A DNA stretch of 64,000 nucleotides from Trichomonas vaginalis G3 (lineage: Eukaryota; Parabasalia; Trichomonadida; Trichomonadidae). Below the pieces are notes generated by a model. The model made no database searches, was not told the DNA's origin, and was given only the letters and a program-made list of their open reading frames with translations. Numbering within the stretch: the first letter of the stretch is position 1; the number at the start of each line of letters is the position of its first letter. A program made the position numbers and the translations under genes. Below are positions 9,942 to 21,735 of the stretch, piece by piece. The stretch covers positions 17,298,001 to 17,362,000 of the forward strand of contig NC_067205.1 of NCBI RefSeq assembly GCF_026262505.1. The letters are read 5' to 3'.

Positions 9942-12625
9942 CTACTTCTTTATTATCTTCAATCTCATTCTAGCAGCTCTCGCATCTTTTACTTCCTTCA
10001 TTAATTCAGGCAAGTATTTTTCCAACCAAATTTCTGGTTTATTTTGTAATGCAGATTCATAATTTTTTGATTGTTTTTCCAGAGAATTGATTAAATCTTT
10101 GGCATCTTGGAACGTTTCAAGATTATAAAGCAGTTTTACGACTAAAACTGCTTTATTTTTATCGTCAATATCAATAAATTCTGCGTATTTTGATATTTCG
10201 ATCGGCGAACTCTTTTCTTTGTGATCCACGAGTTCATCCTGATCATCTACATTTTTATTGATTGGGAATTCTATGATTTCACCTACGTTTTCTCCTATTT
10301 TCATAACATGTATGCCTGCAGAGGGAACATGACTTTTATTCATAAAAAAATCCTTGCAATATTTACAAGGATTCTTATCAGTATTAATATCATTATAGGA
10401 GAATCCGCAATGTATGCATTTTTCGTTTAACAAGTCATTCTTCTCGCGTTTTTGCTTATTAATGGGATCAATTGATTCATTAATCCTAATGATAGTATCA
10501 TTCAGAATGAATTTGATGAAAGTAGAAAGGTTTCTTGCTTTTTTTGCAAGTTCGTTAATGTGTCTATGCTTACCCTCTGCACTATTATTAGTGCTTATAG
10601 GTGGAATGCGGTGGTATGCTGCTAAATGCTCTTGATCTTTATATATCTGCTTCCATTTTTCCAGCTGCTCATCTGATATATTCTTTGTAGCATACATTTT
10701 CTGAACCGATGGATCAAAACATTTGTAATTGTCCTCAAAATCTTGGGCCGATTTTGATAATAATACTATCAGAGCAAAAACATGTAGTAAAGTATTATTG
10801 CCCATGGTTCCGAGATAGTGCCTAATACAGATATAATTTTGGAAATGATTCGTATTCAAAAATTTTAAAACTCCAGTACCTAAATCGCTCATCCATTTGA
10901 TTCTTGAAAAGTGCTCCATAATGTTTAATGATTTAAATTCAATATTCATGGCTGTAAGCCACCGTTGATAAGCAGCGGATGATTCGCTGCGCCCTATGTA
11001 TATCCCTAGAGGGTAACCTCGCATATAGTAATTACCACGAGGAAAAATAAATATATATTTCGGCCATGAAAAAGTAGCATCTAAGTGAATTAAATTACAC
11101 TCCAACGCCAAATTTCCTGATTCGCTTGGAATATATATAAGAAATTCTATAGGATTTCCATTGACGAATAAACTATCACTTCTTATCGTTGTGCTATAAT
11201 TTACATAAAATTTCCCGGGATATGAAGTTAAGATATCACCAATCTCATTATCATGCTTTATTTTTTCCTGTATTTCATCTTGCAGAGGATGTCCTGGGAG
11301 ATCAACTTTCGTTATTTGAATGTACCATTTTAACCTCCCTGAAAACTCTTTGGGTAATTTTATGTTTTTCATGTTTTTTGGTACAGTAATCATCCACAAC
11401 GTATCTGATACTTTTGAATATTCAAAGGATACGATTTTGTCATACAATGTGAAATTTTTAAAGGGGAATAATCTTCGTTTTGAAGTAGAAAATAATTTAA
11501 GTTTACAGATCGATCAGAACTTATATTGGAAAGGCCCAAATGAATAAATGCTGGCATTTGTTCCAAAAACTTCAATGTTTGTTCATAAGTTAACACATTG
11601 ATATGAATACCAGGGCTTATTAGAATTAATTGCATTGATTTGAGTTTTTCAATATCAGTATTTTTAGAGCATTCAAAACAAATATGGCAACCATCTATTG
11701 TAATTGGAGACCGATCAACTGGAATTTTTTCTATGGATTCATGAAATTGTTTGATCGCTGTAAATTTAATACCCATGATTTGTTCAAAATCTGCTTGAAT
11801 TTTTTTGTCAGCTTTCAAACAAGCTTTTGCTAAAATTTCCAGAAGGTCATTGTTTTTTATTTGATTCAAAACATTAAAGTTCTTGTACATAAAATCATTA
11901 TTTTGAATTAGGGCCTCATGGAAGATTAAATGAATCTTTAAACGAATAACTTTGCTTTCATTCAAATTCATTACTGATATAATATTATTTGTTGAAACAA
12001 TCGAAGAGAGTAATGGATTTCTAAATGTAGAAAATAACTCTGAGATATTGTATGCAAAGATAAAACATACTTGATTTGGTTTGTAAATTGTAAGTCTGCA
12101 AATTGAATTTATCATTCATTTTGAAAATTGTTTCGTTTGGGCTTGACATTATCAATGCTTTCATGATTGGTGTAACATTATCTATATTACACGAATTTAA
12201 AATATTAATTGATTCAAATTTAACTGCTAGTTCATAGAAAGAATATTTACTATTATCCAATATAGATCTGATACGTATTTGATAATATTCTTCACCATTT
12301 TGATTTGTTTGATCTGAAATTAAAACATTAATAAAATCTTCGATTGTTAAATCACACGATTTTCCTGAAAAAGCAAAAATATTCGAATATCTTTTATCGC
12401 CATTAATTATTGCTTGTATTAATGGTTTAGAAATTCCTGCTTTTGAGTATAATTCCTGGTCAAATGAAAAATTTTGTAAGAAACCTATAACCTGTGCATA
12501 AAATTTGGGGCGGGCAATTATAAATGCTTCTAAAAATTTAAGAATATATTGTTCCCCTAGACGATGGATTTTGATTTTAATTTGACTGAGATCTGTTTGC
12601 AAATATTTTTCACTTATAATCATAT
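9942..12625 (-). pseudogene. MULE-like DDE transposase, C-terminal part (decayed, split by Polinton)
   Basis: A plain DNA-transposon-type gene read on the minus strand. The last 501-residue frame (11447-9942) has the MULE catalytic layout. LIHLDATFSWPKY gives the first acidic residue, MSDLGTGVLKFL followed by CIRHYLGTMGNNT gives the second, and NNSAEGKHRHINELAKKA supplies the third, E. A zinc-cluster-like CIHCGFSYNDIN...CKYC follows. Upstream frames 12115-11390 and 12625-12021 supply about 440 more residues of unknown fold. The three frames are offset by two frameshifts, near 12.05-12.11 kb and near 11.40-11.45 kb (the latter at an A-run). The 5' end is cut by the Polinton at 12626; the same frame resumes beyond it at 35673. 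It could alternatively be a host-domesticated relative. Confidence 0.55.
12620..12625 (+). repeat. Target site duplication TCATAT (left)
   Basis: TCATAT directly precedes the left end of the Polinton and recurs at 35673-35678 directly after its right end. Six base pairs is the usual Polinton target duplication. The interrupted transposase frame runs through this hexamer on both sides. Confidence 0.8.
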
Positions 12626-14085
12626 AGTTAGTTAGTATCCCTATCTTGGGTACGGCGGCACTGCGTTCCACCTTACCCAAGATAACGGTTTGACACTTTA
12701 CAAAACCACTAACGTATATTTTACAACACAAACACAAACACTAACTTAACCTTAAATATTTACAAAGCCGCCAACCACTTCACCTCACTAACATTTCGCT
12801 AACGACTTCACTAATGAAAAAATAAACGTTCTCACTAACGTTCCCACTAATGTTCTCATTTACAAAAGTATTGCAGCGCTTCCCATTGCTGTGCTTCACA
12901 CAATAGTTCATATTCTTCAGTATCGCTGCTGTCACTCCAATCGTCAGAGTCAAAGTCACTGTCAAATAAATGTTAGTAAGTTTTGACAAAGCTAATGAAA
13001 CACGCTTACCGTTTGTATCTATTGCTTTTATATATCTCCCATTATGTTTGTTGTCATAAACGCTCAACTAACTTTAGTTAGTATCCCTATCTTGGGTACG
13101 GCGGCACCGTTCCACCTTACCCAAGATAACGGTTTGACACTTTACAAACCACTAACGTATATTTTACAACACAAACACAAACACTAACTTAACCTTAAAT
13201 ATTTACAAAGCCGCCAACCACTTCACCTCACTAACATTTCGCTAACGACTTCACTAATGAAAAAAATAAACGTTCTCACTAACGTTCCCACTAATGTTCT
13301 CATTTACAAAAGTATTGCAGCGCTTCCCATTGCTGTGCTTCACACAATAGTTCATATTCTTCAGTATCGCTGCTGTCACTCCAATCGTCAGAGTCAAGTC
13401 ACTGTCAAAATAAATGTTAGTAAGTTTTGACAAAGCTAATGAAACACGCTTACCGTTTGTATCTATTGCTTTTATATATCTCCCATTATGTTTGTTGTCA
13501 TAAACGCTCAAACTAACTTTAGTTAGTATCCCTATCTTGGGTACGGCGGCACTGCGTTCCACCTTACCAAGATAACGGTTTTGCACTTTACAAACCACTA
13601 ACGTATATTTACAACACAAACACAAACACTAACTTAACCTTAAATATTTACAAAGCCGCCAACCACTTCACCTCACTAACATTTCGCTAACGACTTCACT
13701 AATGAAAAAATAAACGTTCTCACTAACGTTCCCACTAATGTTCTCATTTACAAAAGTATTGCAGCGCTTCCCATTGCTGTGCTTCACACAATAGTTCATA
13801 TTCTTCAGTATCGCTGCTGTCACTCCAATCGTCAGAGTCAAAGTCACTGTCAAAATAAATGTTTAGTAAGTTTTGACAAAGCTAATGAAACACGCTTACC
13901 GTTTGTATCTATTGCTTTTATATATCTCCCATTATGTTTGTTGTCATAAACGCTCAAACTAACTTTACCCTTTCTCCCTCGTATCTGATAGAATGTATTT
14001 TCACGAGGAACGAACAACAAGTTCTTGAACTCATGATCGTTGTTTTGTTATCTCAATAGTTTTCGTCATTACATCCAAAATAAAA
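12626..14085 (+). repeat. Left terminal inverted repeat of element 2, three tandem units
   Basis: Three direct units start at 12630, 13076 and 13521 (about 446, 445 and 446 bp). Each carries the tip motif AGTTAGTATCC and part of the small acidic end gene. The innermost unit continues into the complete 5' part of that gene (to about 14075). The whole arm is the reverse complement of 34205-35672, with small differences among units. Confidence 0.9.
13740..14075 (-). pseudogene. Small acidic end protein, left copy (element 2)
   Basis: Left-arm counterpart of the gene at 34225-34551, read toward the element tip. It shares the start region (near 14075) and the acidic serine/aspartate stretch. This copy looks broken, unlike the right one. 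Two further partial copies of its 3' half lie in the outer tandem units (around 13254-13500 and 12780-13070). Confidence 0.5.
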
Positions 14086-14213
14086 TAAAAAATTATTTAA
14101 AAAAAACTTAAAAAATTTTAAAAAATCAGCCATTAGAACAGTCAGTCAGTGACTTTCTACAAAAATATTTCATACACGAAAAAATAATTTTGAAGTTTAC
14201 TCTCTTCATTGCT

Positions 14214-14426
14214 TTATAACTCTCTTCCTTTCTCCAACTCTTCTAACTTCTTCTTAAGTTCAGCAATGTTGTCCTCATGAAGTTTAATCTTTCCTTAAAT
14301 TCCTTCTTTATCTAATGGTTGCTTTATCTTTCTAAACTGAACTCTACCATCCTTCATAGTATGAATGTAAAAACCTTCTGGAATAGTTCCTGATTTAATG
14401 TATTCTACCAAAAACTTTTGTTTCAT
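14214..14426 (-). pseudogene. Small coiled-coil protein of element 2
   Basis: Begins MKQKFLVEYIKSGTIPEGFY at an ATG at 14424-14426. It has a short beta-rich part (MKDGRVQFRKI) and a charged coiled coil (NIAELKKKLEELEKG) toward the end at 14214. It would be about 70 residues. It appears broken once. Function is unknown. It is the gene nearest the left inverted repeat, on the same strand as the capsid genes. Confidence 0.4.
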
Positions 14427-14495
14427 TGCTTCAGTGACTTTATTGTCATTTCAATCAAATAAAATTTTAATATTAAATAAAATAACGTTATTTTT

Positions 14496-14939
14496 TCAGT
14501 AAGGAAACGCAGGAGTTTTACGATTTATTTGAGGAGTAGGTTCTGGTTTAAATGTTGGAGTCGGTTTAGGAGTTGACTTTTGAACAGGAGTTTGTACTTC
14601 CATAGGTTCAGGAGTCATTGAAGGTGTTGGTTTTGGCGAAGGTGTTGGAGTTTGTTTAACTTCAGCTACTTCAGTATTATTTACAACATTTGCTTTATTT
14701 CTTTTCAACATCATAACTGCTCCTGCTGTAGCTAGCAAACCTAGTGGGAGACCATATCTTATATAAGGACTTGACCAAATGCTATTTTTGACAGGAGCTG
14801 GTGGAACACCTAACCTTGGTGAGACTGCTCTTTGCCATTGTGCAGCTCGTAAGAAATATTCAATAGGTGCTCCATAATCGTTTGGTAAAGTTTGTTTCAT
14901 AGATGGTGAAGGTTCACGAGAGCTTGATGAAGAACTCAT
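14496..14939 (-). CDS. Single-pass membrane protein of element 2
   Basis: A 147-residue protein with a serine-rich start (MSSSSSSREPSPSMKQ), one membrane segment (GLPLGLLATAGAVMML followed by KRNK) near residues 70-90, and a C-terminal arm rich in proline and threonine (TPTPSPKPTPSMTPEPMEV). The arm looks like an extended stalk. It follows the major capsid gene with about 30 bp between them, on the same strand. A virion membrane or vertex protein is possible, but this is inference; the family is not recognised. Confidence 0.55.
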   Translation of the reverse strand: MSSSSSSREPSPSMKQTLPNDYGAPIEYFLRAAQWQRAVSPRLGVPPAPVKNSIWSSPYIRYGLPLGLLATAGAVMMLKRNKANVVNNTEVAEVKQTPTPSPKPTPSMTPEPMEVQTPVQKSTPKPTPTFKPEPTPQINRKTPAFPY

Positions 14940-14969
14940 TTATAAGCTTTAAAAATAAACGTTCATCCT

Positions 14970-16544
14970 TTATTCCTCACTGTCGTCCGTAGCTAAGTTA
15001 TAGTCATCTAATCTTATTATTGGGATGCCATTAGCACGCACCTGAATGGCAAAGCAACAATCCCTCATAAATCCAATAAGTGGCTTTGGTACATTTTCAG
15101 TTGCTAGTTCAATAGGTCCTTTAACAGACAATTTGTATGTTATTGGAGCAGTAGATGTTTGACCTTGCTGGAAGCAAAAGTCCACTTCTGTTGGAAAACC
15201 ACATAAGAAATGTGTGTTGTCATAGCTATCCCATTTATGTTCCACACTACCATCATCCACCAATGACCTCATAACATCTTCATTAAATCCTATCATATCA
15301 TTGTTTGTATTGCAAGCGTTCGCAACCATTTCATAAAATACAGGTCCATATGATTTTTCAGGTTCTGCAGGCATATTTCCATAAGCTCCCATGGAAAGCT
15401 GAAGATATTTAAACTTAGGGTTCTCAAAATTAACATAATAGTTGTCTTTCTTTCTAAATAGTGCCCAAATACTTTTAACATTAATAGGCGTATAAGCTGC
15501 TGTAAATGTTGCACTTGAACTATCTGTATTCTTTGAGAATGAACCGTCCATAGGAATCCAATCCATAACTTTAACAGGAAAACATAAAGCCTCGTTTGTA
15601 TAATGTTCTACAAGTTCTGTATAAATGTTAGGGTCTAAAGAGAATGACTTTGGATGAATGAAACATTCATTAAAATCCATCTTTGTTCGAAATAGTTGCT
15701 GGGTTACAGTTGTAATAGTAACTGTTCCACTAGCTTCTACTGCCTTCGTTATCATAGTGAATGGTTCATTCCATGGAACAAATTTATTTGTCGGTGGATT
15801 TGAATCTGAAGCAAATGCAACTTTAAGAGTTGGATTGAAAGCAATGATATCATTTACAGATATAGATGTGCATTGTAAGGCGTCGCTACTGAACTTTACT
15901 TTAAGCTGAATGTTTCCTGCAAAAGCTGGAATAAATCGAATAGCTTCTAATGGAAGGAATCTTCTAACAGGAATTCTTAAACGAAGCTTAAAATCAAATG
16001 ATTTTCCTGCTGTAATTGGACCACTAACAATTTGTCCTGTTCTGCATGTTCCCGAATGACTCCATACATCTTCATGTCGAGTCTTTGAGAAAACATCTAC
16101 TTTCTTTATTTGTTCGGTAGTTTGTGAGTTTGAAGTTATATATGCTTCTTCTCTTGCGTTGTCTTGAGAATATACGATACGACCATTTGCAAGGATTTGA
16201 TATCCAGCAACTGCATAGAAAGCGTCATCGAAACCAATCCAAAATCCTGGTGGGTTTGTTTTATTGGAACCTGAACCAATTTCTTTATCTACAATAAATT
16301 GACCTTCCATTTTATACGTAATGAATGTATTGTAAAGGTCCAACATATTTTCACCAGGAGGTGAGAGATTGAATGTTACCCATGTGTTATCTTTAGCAGT
16401 TCCAGGTTGTGATGGAATCTTTGCGTCAGAATATTTTCTATTAGTGTCACCAATTTGAACTGCATTGTCTATGATATCGAAATATGAGCGAATCTGATGA
16501 ATATGCTCTGCTGGAGTAAATTCGTTTAACTGTTCGTTCTGCAT
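14970..16544 (-). CDS. MCP: Major capsid protein of element 2 (double jelly-roll type)
   Basis: An open 524-residue frame, the length usual for Polinton capsid proteins. It begins MQNEQLNEFTPAEHIHQIRS and is full of short beta strands separated by loops rich in N, P and G. A central junction reads LRIPVRRFLPLEAIRF, then FAGNIQLKVKFSSD, which is mirrored in the broken capsid gene of element 1. A C-terminal strand block includes MRDCCFAIQVRANGIPI. In the family this protein forms the trimeric capsomers of an icosahedral particle. It appears whole. It is followed at about 30 bp by the membrane protein gene. Assignment rests on similarity between the two elements, length and context, not on a database search. 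Confidence 0.8.
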   Translation of the reverse strand: MQNEQLNEFTPAEHIHQIRSYFDIIDNAVQIGDTNRKYSDAKIPSQPGTAKDNTWVTFNLSPPGENMLDLYNTFITYKMEGQFIVDKEIGSGSNKTNPPGFWIGFDDAFYAVAGYQILANGRIVYSQDNAREEAYITSNSQTTEQIKKVDVFSKTRHEDVWSHSGTCRTGQIVSGPITAGKSFDFKLRLRIPVRRFLPLEAIRFIPAFAGNIQLKVKFSSDALQCTSISVNDIIAFNPTLKVAFASDSNPPTNKFVPWNEPFTMITKAVEASGTVTITTVTQQLFRTKMDFNECFIHPKSFSLDPNIYTELVEHYTNEALCFPVKVMDWIPMDGSFSKNTDSSSATFTAAYTPINVKSIWALFRKKDNYYVNFENPKFKYLQLSMGAYGNMPAEPEKSYGPVFYEMVANACNTNNDMIGFNEDVMRSLVDDGSVEHKWDSYDNTHFLCGFPTEVDFCFQQGQTSTAPITYKLSVKGPIELATENVPKPLIGFMRDCCFAIQVRANGIPIIRLDDYNLATDDSEE

Positions 16545-16572
16545 GTATTTACTTCAGATAAAAATATCTATT

Positions 16573-17003
16573 TACTTCATTATTCTCACTCTTCTTCTTG
16601 GCATTCGTGGTGGAAGTTGTTTCTTGACATTTTCAATGAACTGTACATTCTCTTTTGTCTCAACTTCTTTCACTGGTGGGTCAGGTTCTTTGACTCGGTT
16701 TGTTTTTCAATGAAATTCACGAACTTTGCAATAAGCTCTTGGTTCGTTATTGAAAGTACATCTGGCTTCTTTCTTCTTTGTTCTTTTGGTGCTCAGTTTG
16801 AACAGAAGGTTTTATATGGGCTTCGTGACTTCACCCTTGCCATACACCTTAATGTTGTCGCTTTCTGCATTCGCTAATGGAACCTTTCTTTTTCTTACGT
16901 ATATTTTACCATCTTTACTCTGACTTACGTAATAGAAAGGATGTTGTATTCCTCTTGCGTCATTTAATATAATAGACTCTCGCTCTGATTTTGACAAGCT
17001 CAT
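16573..17003 (-). pseudogene. Basic protein of element 2, unknown (broken)
   Basis: Begins MSLSKSERESIILNDARGIQ at 17003, with a region HPFYYVSQSKDGKIYVRKRK that looks like a short beta hairpin with basic residues. The remainder toward 16573 is charged and lysine-rich. It lies between the capsid gene and the divergent plus-strand genes, about 45 bp from the plus-strand start at 17049, so the two probably share a promoter region. Broken in about two places. Unknown function. Confidence 0.4.
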
Positions 17004-17048
17004 TTTACATCGGTTAAAGTTTTAATTTTGTTTTTTATCTGCAGTCAA

Positions 17049-17311
17049 ATGACTCAGACAAGCCCTACGGACAAGACCCAAGGGGTCATAGATGTTGAAG
17101 CATTGAAGAAAGAAATTCGTGAGCAAATTTTATCCGAACGAAGGAACAAAAACAAGAACAAAAGCCAGAGAGACCAAAGAGAAAACTTAGTGAAAAACAA
17201 CTTGCTGCATTAGCTGCTGGAAGACAAAAGAACCCACGTTTGCTGGCGAAGAAAGCTAGAGAGAAGAAGCTGAAGCAAAAGCTAAAGAAGCTGAAGCAAA
17301 GAAAGAGTAAA
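17049..17311 (+). pseudogene. Small lysine-rich protein of element 2 (broken)
   Basis: Starts at an ATG at 17049 (MTQTSPTDKTQGVIDVEALK) and continues as a helical, strongly basic chain of repeated lysine-rich segments near 17160-17310. About 85 residues in all. Such short basic proteins often bind DNA in capsid-bearing elements; here that is inference. It is the first of two plus-strand genes and divergent from the gene at 17003. Broken about once. Confidence 0.4.
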
Positions 17312-17334
17312 TGGTTTATTTTTATCCGAATTAA

Positions 17335-18188
17335 ATGTATAGACAAATACCTTTATCTGTTGCGTTCAGTAGTGAAAACCCTGACGTCAAAATAAAAGGG
17401 AACAGAGTAACGTTTAAGTTTCCAACAGACTGGATTGTGAACATAAATGAAGAGAAGTACATTGGCATAACATCTATGTATATAACACGTGCTTTCAGAA
17501 AGGTTGAATTTATACTTCAAGTCGAGATAGAAAATGACGAACAGTCTTTAAGCGCCCAAAACATTCACATATACAAATACTTTAAAGACGATACAACATT
17601 GTTGCAATGTATGATTTCATTTAATGAGATGTTCGAGAAAAAGTTCAACATTGAAGTACAAACTTTACAGCCTTTACGTGAGTTTCTTGCACAACTGAAA
17701 GAAGAAGGTAGTCAGCCACAACTTATAGACTTTCATTATGAATTTAATGAAAATGAAGATGGAACTCATGACTGTCAGTTTTGTATATTCACCATTCAAT
17801 GAAGTAGCTAAAAAGAAAGAAAATCCATTACGTATAAGATTTCAAATCTCTGAACCAAGTGATGATTTCAAGAATGTTTTCAATTATGATGCAATGCTTC
17901 CGAGGAAAAATGATTTTCCGAAATTAGATTTCCAGGCATTTGGGATAGAAAGCAAGCTATATTATATTCAAACTTAAGTAAGGGAGTTGAAAATGAGTTC
18001 ATTGGTCATACAAGAACTTCACCACTTCCAATCCTAAATACTATAAATTAACTGGCTTCAATCGTGAGTTTTGGATAGACATGTTCTCCACTCATGACCA
18101 TAACTGCCCAGTGTTCTTACCTCCAGACCATAAGGACTGTCTCTACATTGAAGCACAACTCTTAAACTCTACCATCGCAGTATTGTAA
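17335..18188 (+). pseudogene. Minor-capsid-like protein A of element 2 (broken)
   Basis: The first open piece (17335-17802, 155 residues) begins MYRQIPLSVAFSSENPDVK and has FKFPTDWIVNINEEKYIGI. This parallels YEYPRHWVEYVGGEKAIEI in the gene at 32522-33403, including the aromatic-P-x-x-W core, the EK and a following A/R-R motif. A later piece reads FNREFWIDMFSTHDHNCPVF and ends near 18188. Total length of about 280 residues matches the other minor-capsid-like genes. A penton or minor capsid role is inferred from beta-rich character, paralogy and context. Broken in about two places. Confidence 0.45.
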
Positions 18189-18198
18189 ATGACCACAT

Positions 18199-18215
18199 GG
18201 GCTTCGCCCTTGCCG
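18199..18215. repeat. GC-rich mini-hairpin GGGC-TTC-GCCC
   Basis: A perfect 4 bp stem with TTC loop at 18199-18209, followed by TTGCCGC. The combined motif TGGRCTTCGYCCTYGCCGC recurs at 21823-21841, and its reverse complement at 33522-33540. It lies between the convergent genes ending at 18188 and about 18280. Confidence 0.6.
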
Positions 18216-18279
18216 CTAGTTTATTTTTATCACGAAACCTCATTGCTGACAAAAATAAATGACCTCAGAACTTCAACTT

Positions 18280-21228
18280 ACGAATAAGCTTGTTTTAGTC
18301 GTTATTGAGAAGTTAAACTCTTCTCCAAAGCAAGTGACATGACTTACATAAGTCAAATCCAATCTCTTGACCGTCATAAAGTGCTTTGTCAAGTTTCATT
18401 AAACTGAACTCAGAGTCTTTGTCATATGTTCCTTGCGGAACCATTAAACCTTTATCTTCATCATAGAAACACTGAACAAGTCAGGAAACATTTCATTAGC
18501 GGTTAAAGCAATAACATCTTGCTTCACCTTTCATTCTGCAGTGAAATGCAACTTCATTTAAATCATTCGTGAGTAAGTCTATGTAAGTCTTCTTCCACAA
18601 AATATTGACTTGTATGCTAAACTTTGTTTTCCAGGTGTTATTTCAGCAAAATCACTATGAAACTGACCAAGGTTTTTACCAATGAGAACTCTTCCATAAC
18701 GTTTCTCAAACTCTTCAGCTAAACGAGGGATATCTTCATTGTAGAGATGCATACTGTCCGTATCGCTATAAAAGATGTCCATTCCTAAGTCCTCAGCAGT
18801 ACAGAATACTTCACACATTATTCTCTTCGACATAGACAGAATGTTAACACAAGTGGACAGAAGTTAAAGTTCTGCAAATGCTTTTCTTAGCTTGAAAAAT
18901 AGTTTTATCTGAACCATCCAAACCTTCGAACTTCACTATATGGTTGTAGTTTCTGATGCATATCTTATAGCATCTTTGTCATTTACTATGGTTATTTTTG
19001 ACTCAATAGGAGATAGAATAGTTTTTGCCATAAATACTGTTCAGAATGAGCTTTATATTTTCTTGCAAAGGATTTTCCTTCTTTCTTATACTTTAACCTT
19101 AACTCAAACAACTTCACTTCATCTCTTATTCTAATATCTCTGTTTCCATCGTAATAGTATCCTTGCAACACTTCACATTTGACACCTTGATATTTTATGA
19201 GGTCTTGTAATGTTATATGTCAACATACATTAAACAGCAAGTGTTTGAACTTCTGGGAACGTTAAGTTCTGGATTTAGTTCAGGGTCACAAACTATTAAA
19301 GGAAAGTTTATGTATCCAATCTCTGTTATCTTAATGAGAACAAAGAAGCCAGACATAAACTTTTCACCAATGGGTTCCTTTTGGTCGTCATCGAATAAAT
19401 GTCTCATGAGATATTCTGTGCTTAACATTTCTTTCTTCATAACCTTTGGAATACCTTCTAAAGTATACAATCTTGCAATTGCTGATGGATATAATGAAAC
19501 GGCGTCGAAGTCAGCAATGAGTTTCTTTTCGCTCTTTTGTTTCATGTTATCTGACAGCATACATCTTCCACCTTGAATGCATCTCGAAATAAATTCTCTT
19601 GTTTATTTGAGAGGTCATAAGATTTCCATTCGGAAGTACACTCTGTTCTCAAACAATTTGTTAGCAATTGAACAAATACTAACGTAGTTATAAACGTTTA
19701 AATCAAACTCTTTCAATAAGTCATTGCGGAACTTTACAAAACCTTCTCTTAAAATTCTTACATCTTGTTTGCAGTAAAACGTGCTATATTTTTCTAAATC
19801 GAAATGGTTTTCATCTATTCTGCAACCTTTGATGGAATCTATGTTCTTCATAAATGTATCCGCATCCCGGATAAACTTACATGCTTCAGAAATGACACCA
19901 GTTCTGTTGTCATTTGCTAACAAAGTACTGCTGTAGTAGTTGTATGGAAATACTTCTTTCGGTCCTGTTTGTAAGTTAAACATAGCAGGAAATAGTTTAA
20001 GCTTCTTATTTATAACGCTGTAAGAGTCTTTTATAATAATTGCCCGTCCTTTATATAAACCAGTTATTTGCATTGTTCGTGAACCTTTAATGATGGAGTT
20101 CCTTTCACTTCTTCATATGTCTTAAGATGAAGTTTATATCATAGCTGAGGTTATGGAAATATAAAACTCTTGTCAGGAAGTCGTTCCAAAAAATTCTGTT
20201 GCACAGTTCTGACCCCAAATGCTTTCACTCACTGAACCATCTTCACTGTCGTAACAGATGTTAAAAGCTTTATGAAAGCCGTCTGTGCTACACTCAAAGT
20301 CAGCAAAGAAAACGTGCTCAGGTATGAACTTGCACTTATTTTTATTTACTTCTTTTGACTCTGCTTTCTTCTTCAGTTGTACACAATACTTTGGAGCATA
20401 CGTCAAATCTTTAAATGTTGCAAGGTTCTGTTTATATAAGTCAGTCGTATATGTGAAAGTTCTCCATAAGAAAATAGGTTCGAAATATTTGCACTCCCAC
20501 AATTTTCATAACATCCCATAACGGTGTTGTTCTATCATAACGAACTACATATTTATCTTCTCTCTTTGTATAAATCTTCATTTGTTTCTCAATGTTCATT
20601 CCACCACACTCCTTCAAGATTTCTATATAGTTGCGAATGAAATATGTTGTCATTGGTAATCTTTCATTAGCATGTAGTGGTCTTCAACAAGAAGTAACTC
20701 AATAGTTCTAACAGTTTCACATTCTTTTGGTATGTATCTCTTTATTTCATTATGTCTTGAGTCATTGAAGTAACCAATGGTAACATTAAATGCTATACCT
20801 TTGCGTCAGAAATTTCTTGTACTTTACTTTGAGGAAAGTCTCTAACACGAATGACTTCTCTCATGTGGTCAATAGTCTCTCCATCTACTCCAGCCTGAAT
20901 GCAAGCATAAACGAAACAATTGTCTTCTGTCATAAGTGCTGCAGTTCTTTTGTTCAATTCATTGAAGATTTGGTAGCGCTCAAGATTTTAGGTAATGTGC
21001 AAAGATACTTCCAGAACTGACCGCTTCTCTTCTTATAAAACTTCTTTTCACCATTATCTTTCCAAAAGCTTTCTATAAGTGCTGGTTTCCTGTTTGCTTA
21101 AGAGCTTCCAAAATGGCTTTTCTGGTCATTTGTCAGTGTGCTTTCATCTCTATATGGTCTCTTTTTTGGTTTGCCTTTCTTTACATCTGACATCGTTAAG
21201 CCTTCATATTCTGTTAAATCATACATCT
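18280..21228 (-). pseudogene. PolB: Protein-primed DNA polymerase B of element 2 (broken)
   Basis: Family B polymerase landmarks appear in the right order on the minus strand. EHVFFADFECSTDGFH is the exonuclease I motif with D-x-E. Polymerase motif A is IADFDAVSLYPSAIARL. Motif C is MDIFYSDTDSMHLYNED, with the catalytic DTD. The order of pieces and total length of about 980 residues fit the protein-primed PolB of Polintons, which copies linear element DNA from its protein-bound ends. Long spacing between exonuclease and motif A suggests TPR-type insertions, as in the family. The gene is clearly broken, in about seven or eight places, so this copy cannot encode a normal polymerase. Confidence 0.85.
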
Positions 21229-21233
21229 TTATT

Positions 21234-21735
21234 TCAGTAAGATTCTTTATTTGTCAAGAAGAAGTCATAGTGCATTTCAACAATACCTGCGGCATTTGCT
21301 TCTATCTCTGATATAAAGTTCTCCTTCAAGAGCTGATGTAGTAATGTTCCAATATTATTGAGGTTTAACGTAGAACATTCATACTTTCCACCAAGTTTAT
21401 AACATACCATCCATCTCTGTTGTGAGTTTATTTTAATTTTCTCTAAGAGTCTCATGAAAACCTTACCGAAATGTTTGTGTAAGTAGTCTCTGTTTGGTTC
21501 ATCTAAAGCTTCGATGTTAAAGTCAATGAGTCTATTGCCTGACTTCACATTTCTCTTCCTATTCTCTTCATCTTTCTTTAACCATCTCTCACTTTCTTTG
21601 GTTTGTCGTCAATGGAACGAAGGACATCGTTAGCTTTGCGAACTTGTTCTATAGCGCTCTTAAACATCTCTCTTCTCTGTTGTTTCAGTGTGTCGTCTCT
21701 TCTTCTTGTTTCACCAACGTTTGCATTTGTTATGT
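21234..21735 (-). pseudogene. Unknown protein of element 2 upstream of PolB (broken)
   Basis: The main open piece (104 residues, 21548-21234) begins MKSGNRLIDFNIEALDEPNR and contains MVCYKLGGKYECSTLNLN. Upstream toward 21735 a charged helical region continues. It directly precedes the polymerase gene on the same strand, a frequent position in Polintons for a terminal-protein or polymerase-linked gene, but no motif proves this. Broken in about one or two places. Confidence 0.35.

Noticed and set aside
12780-13853. Short frames in the left Polinton end as separate genes
   Set aside because: They are partial repeats of the small end gene inside the tandem units, partly in a shifted frame.
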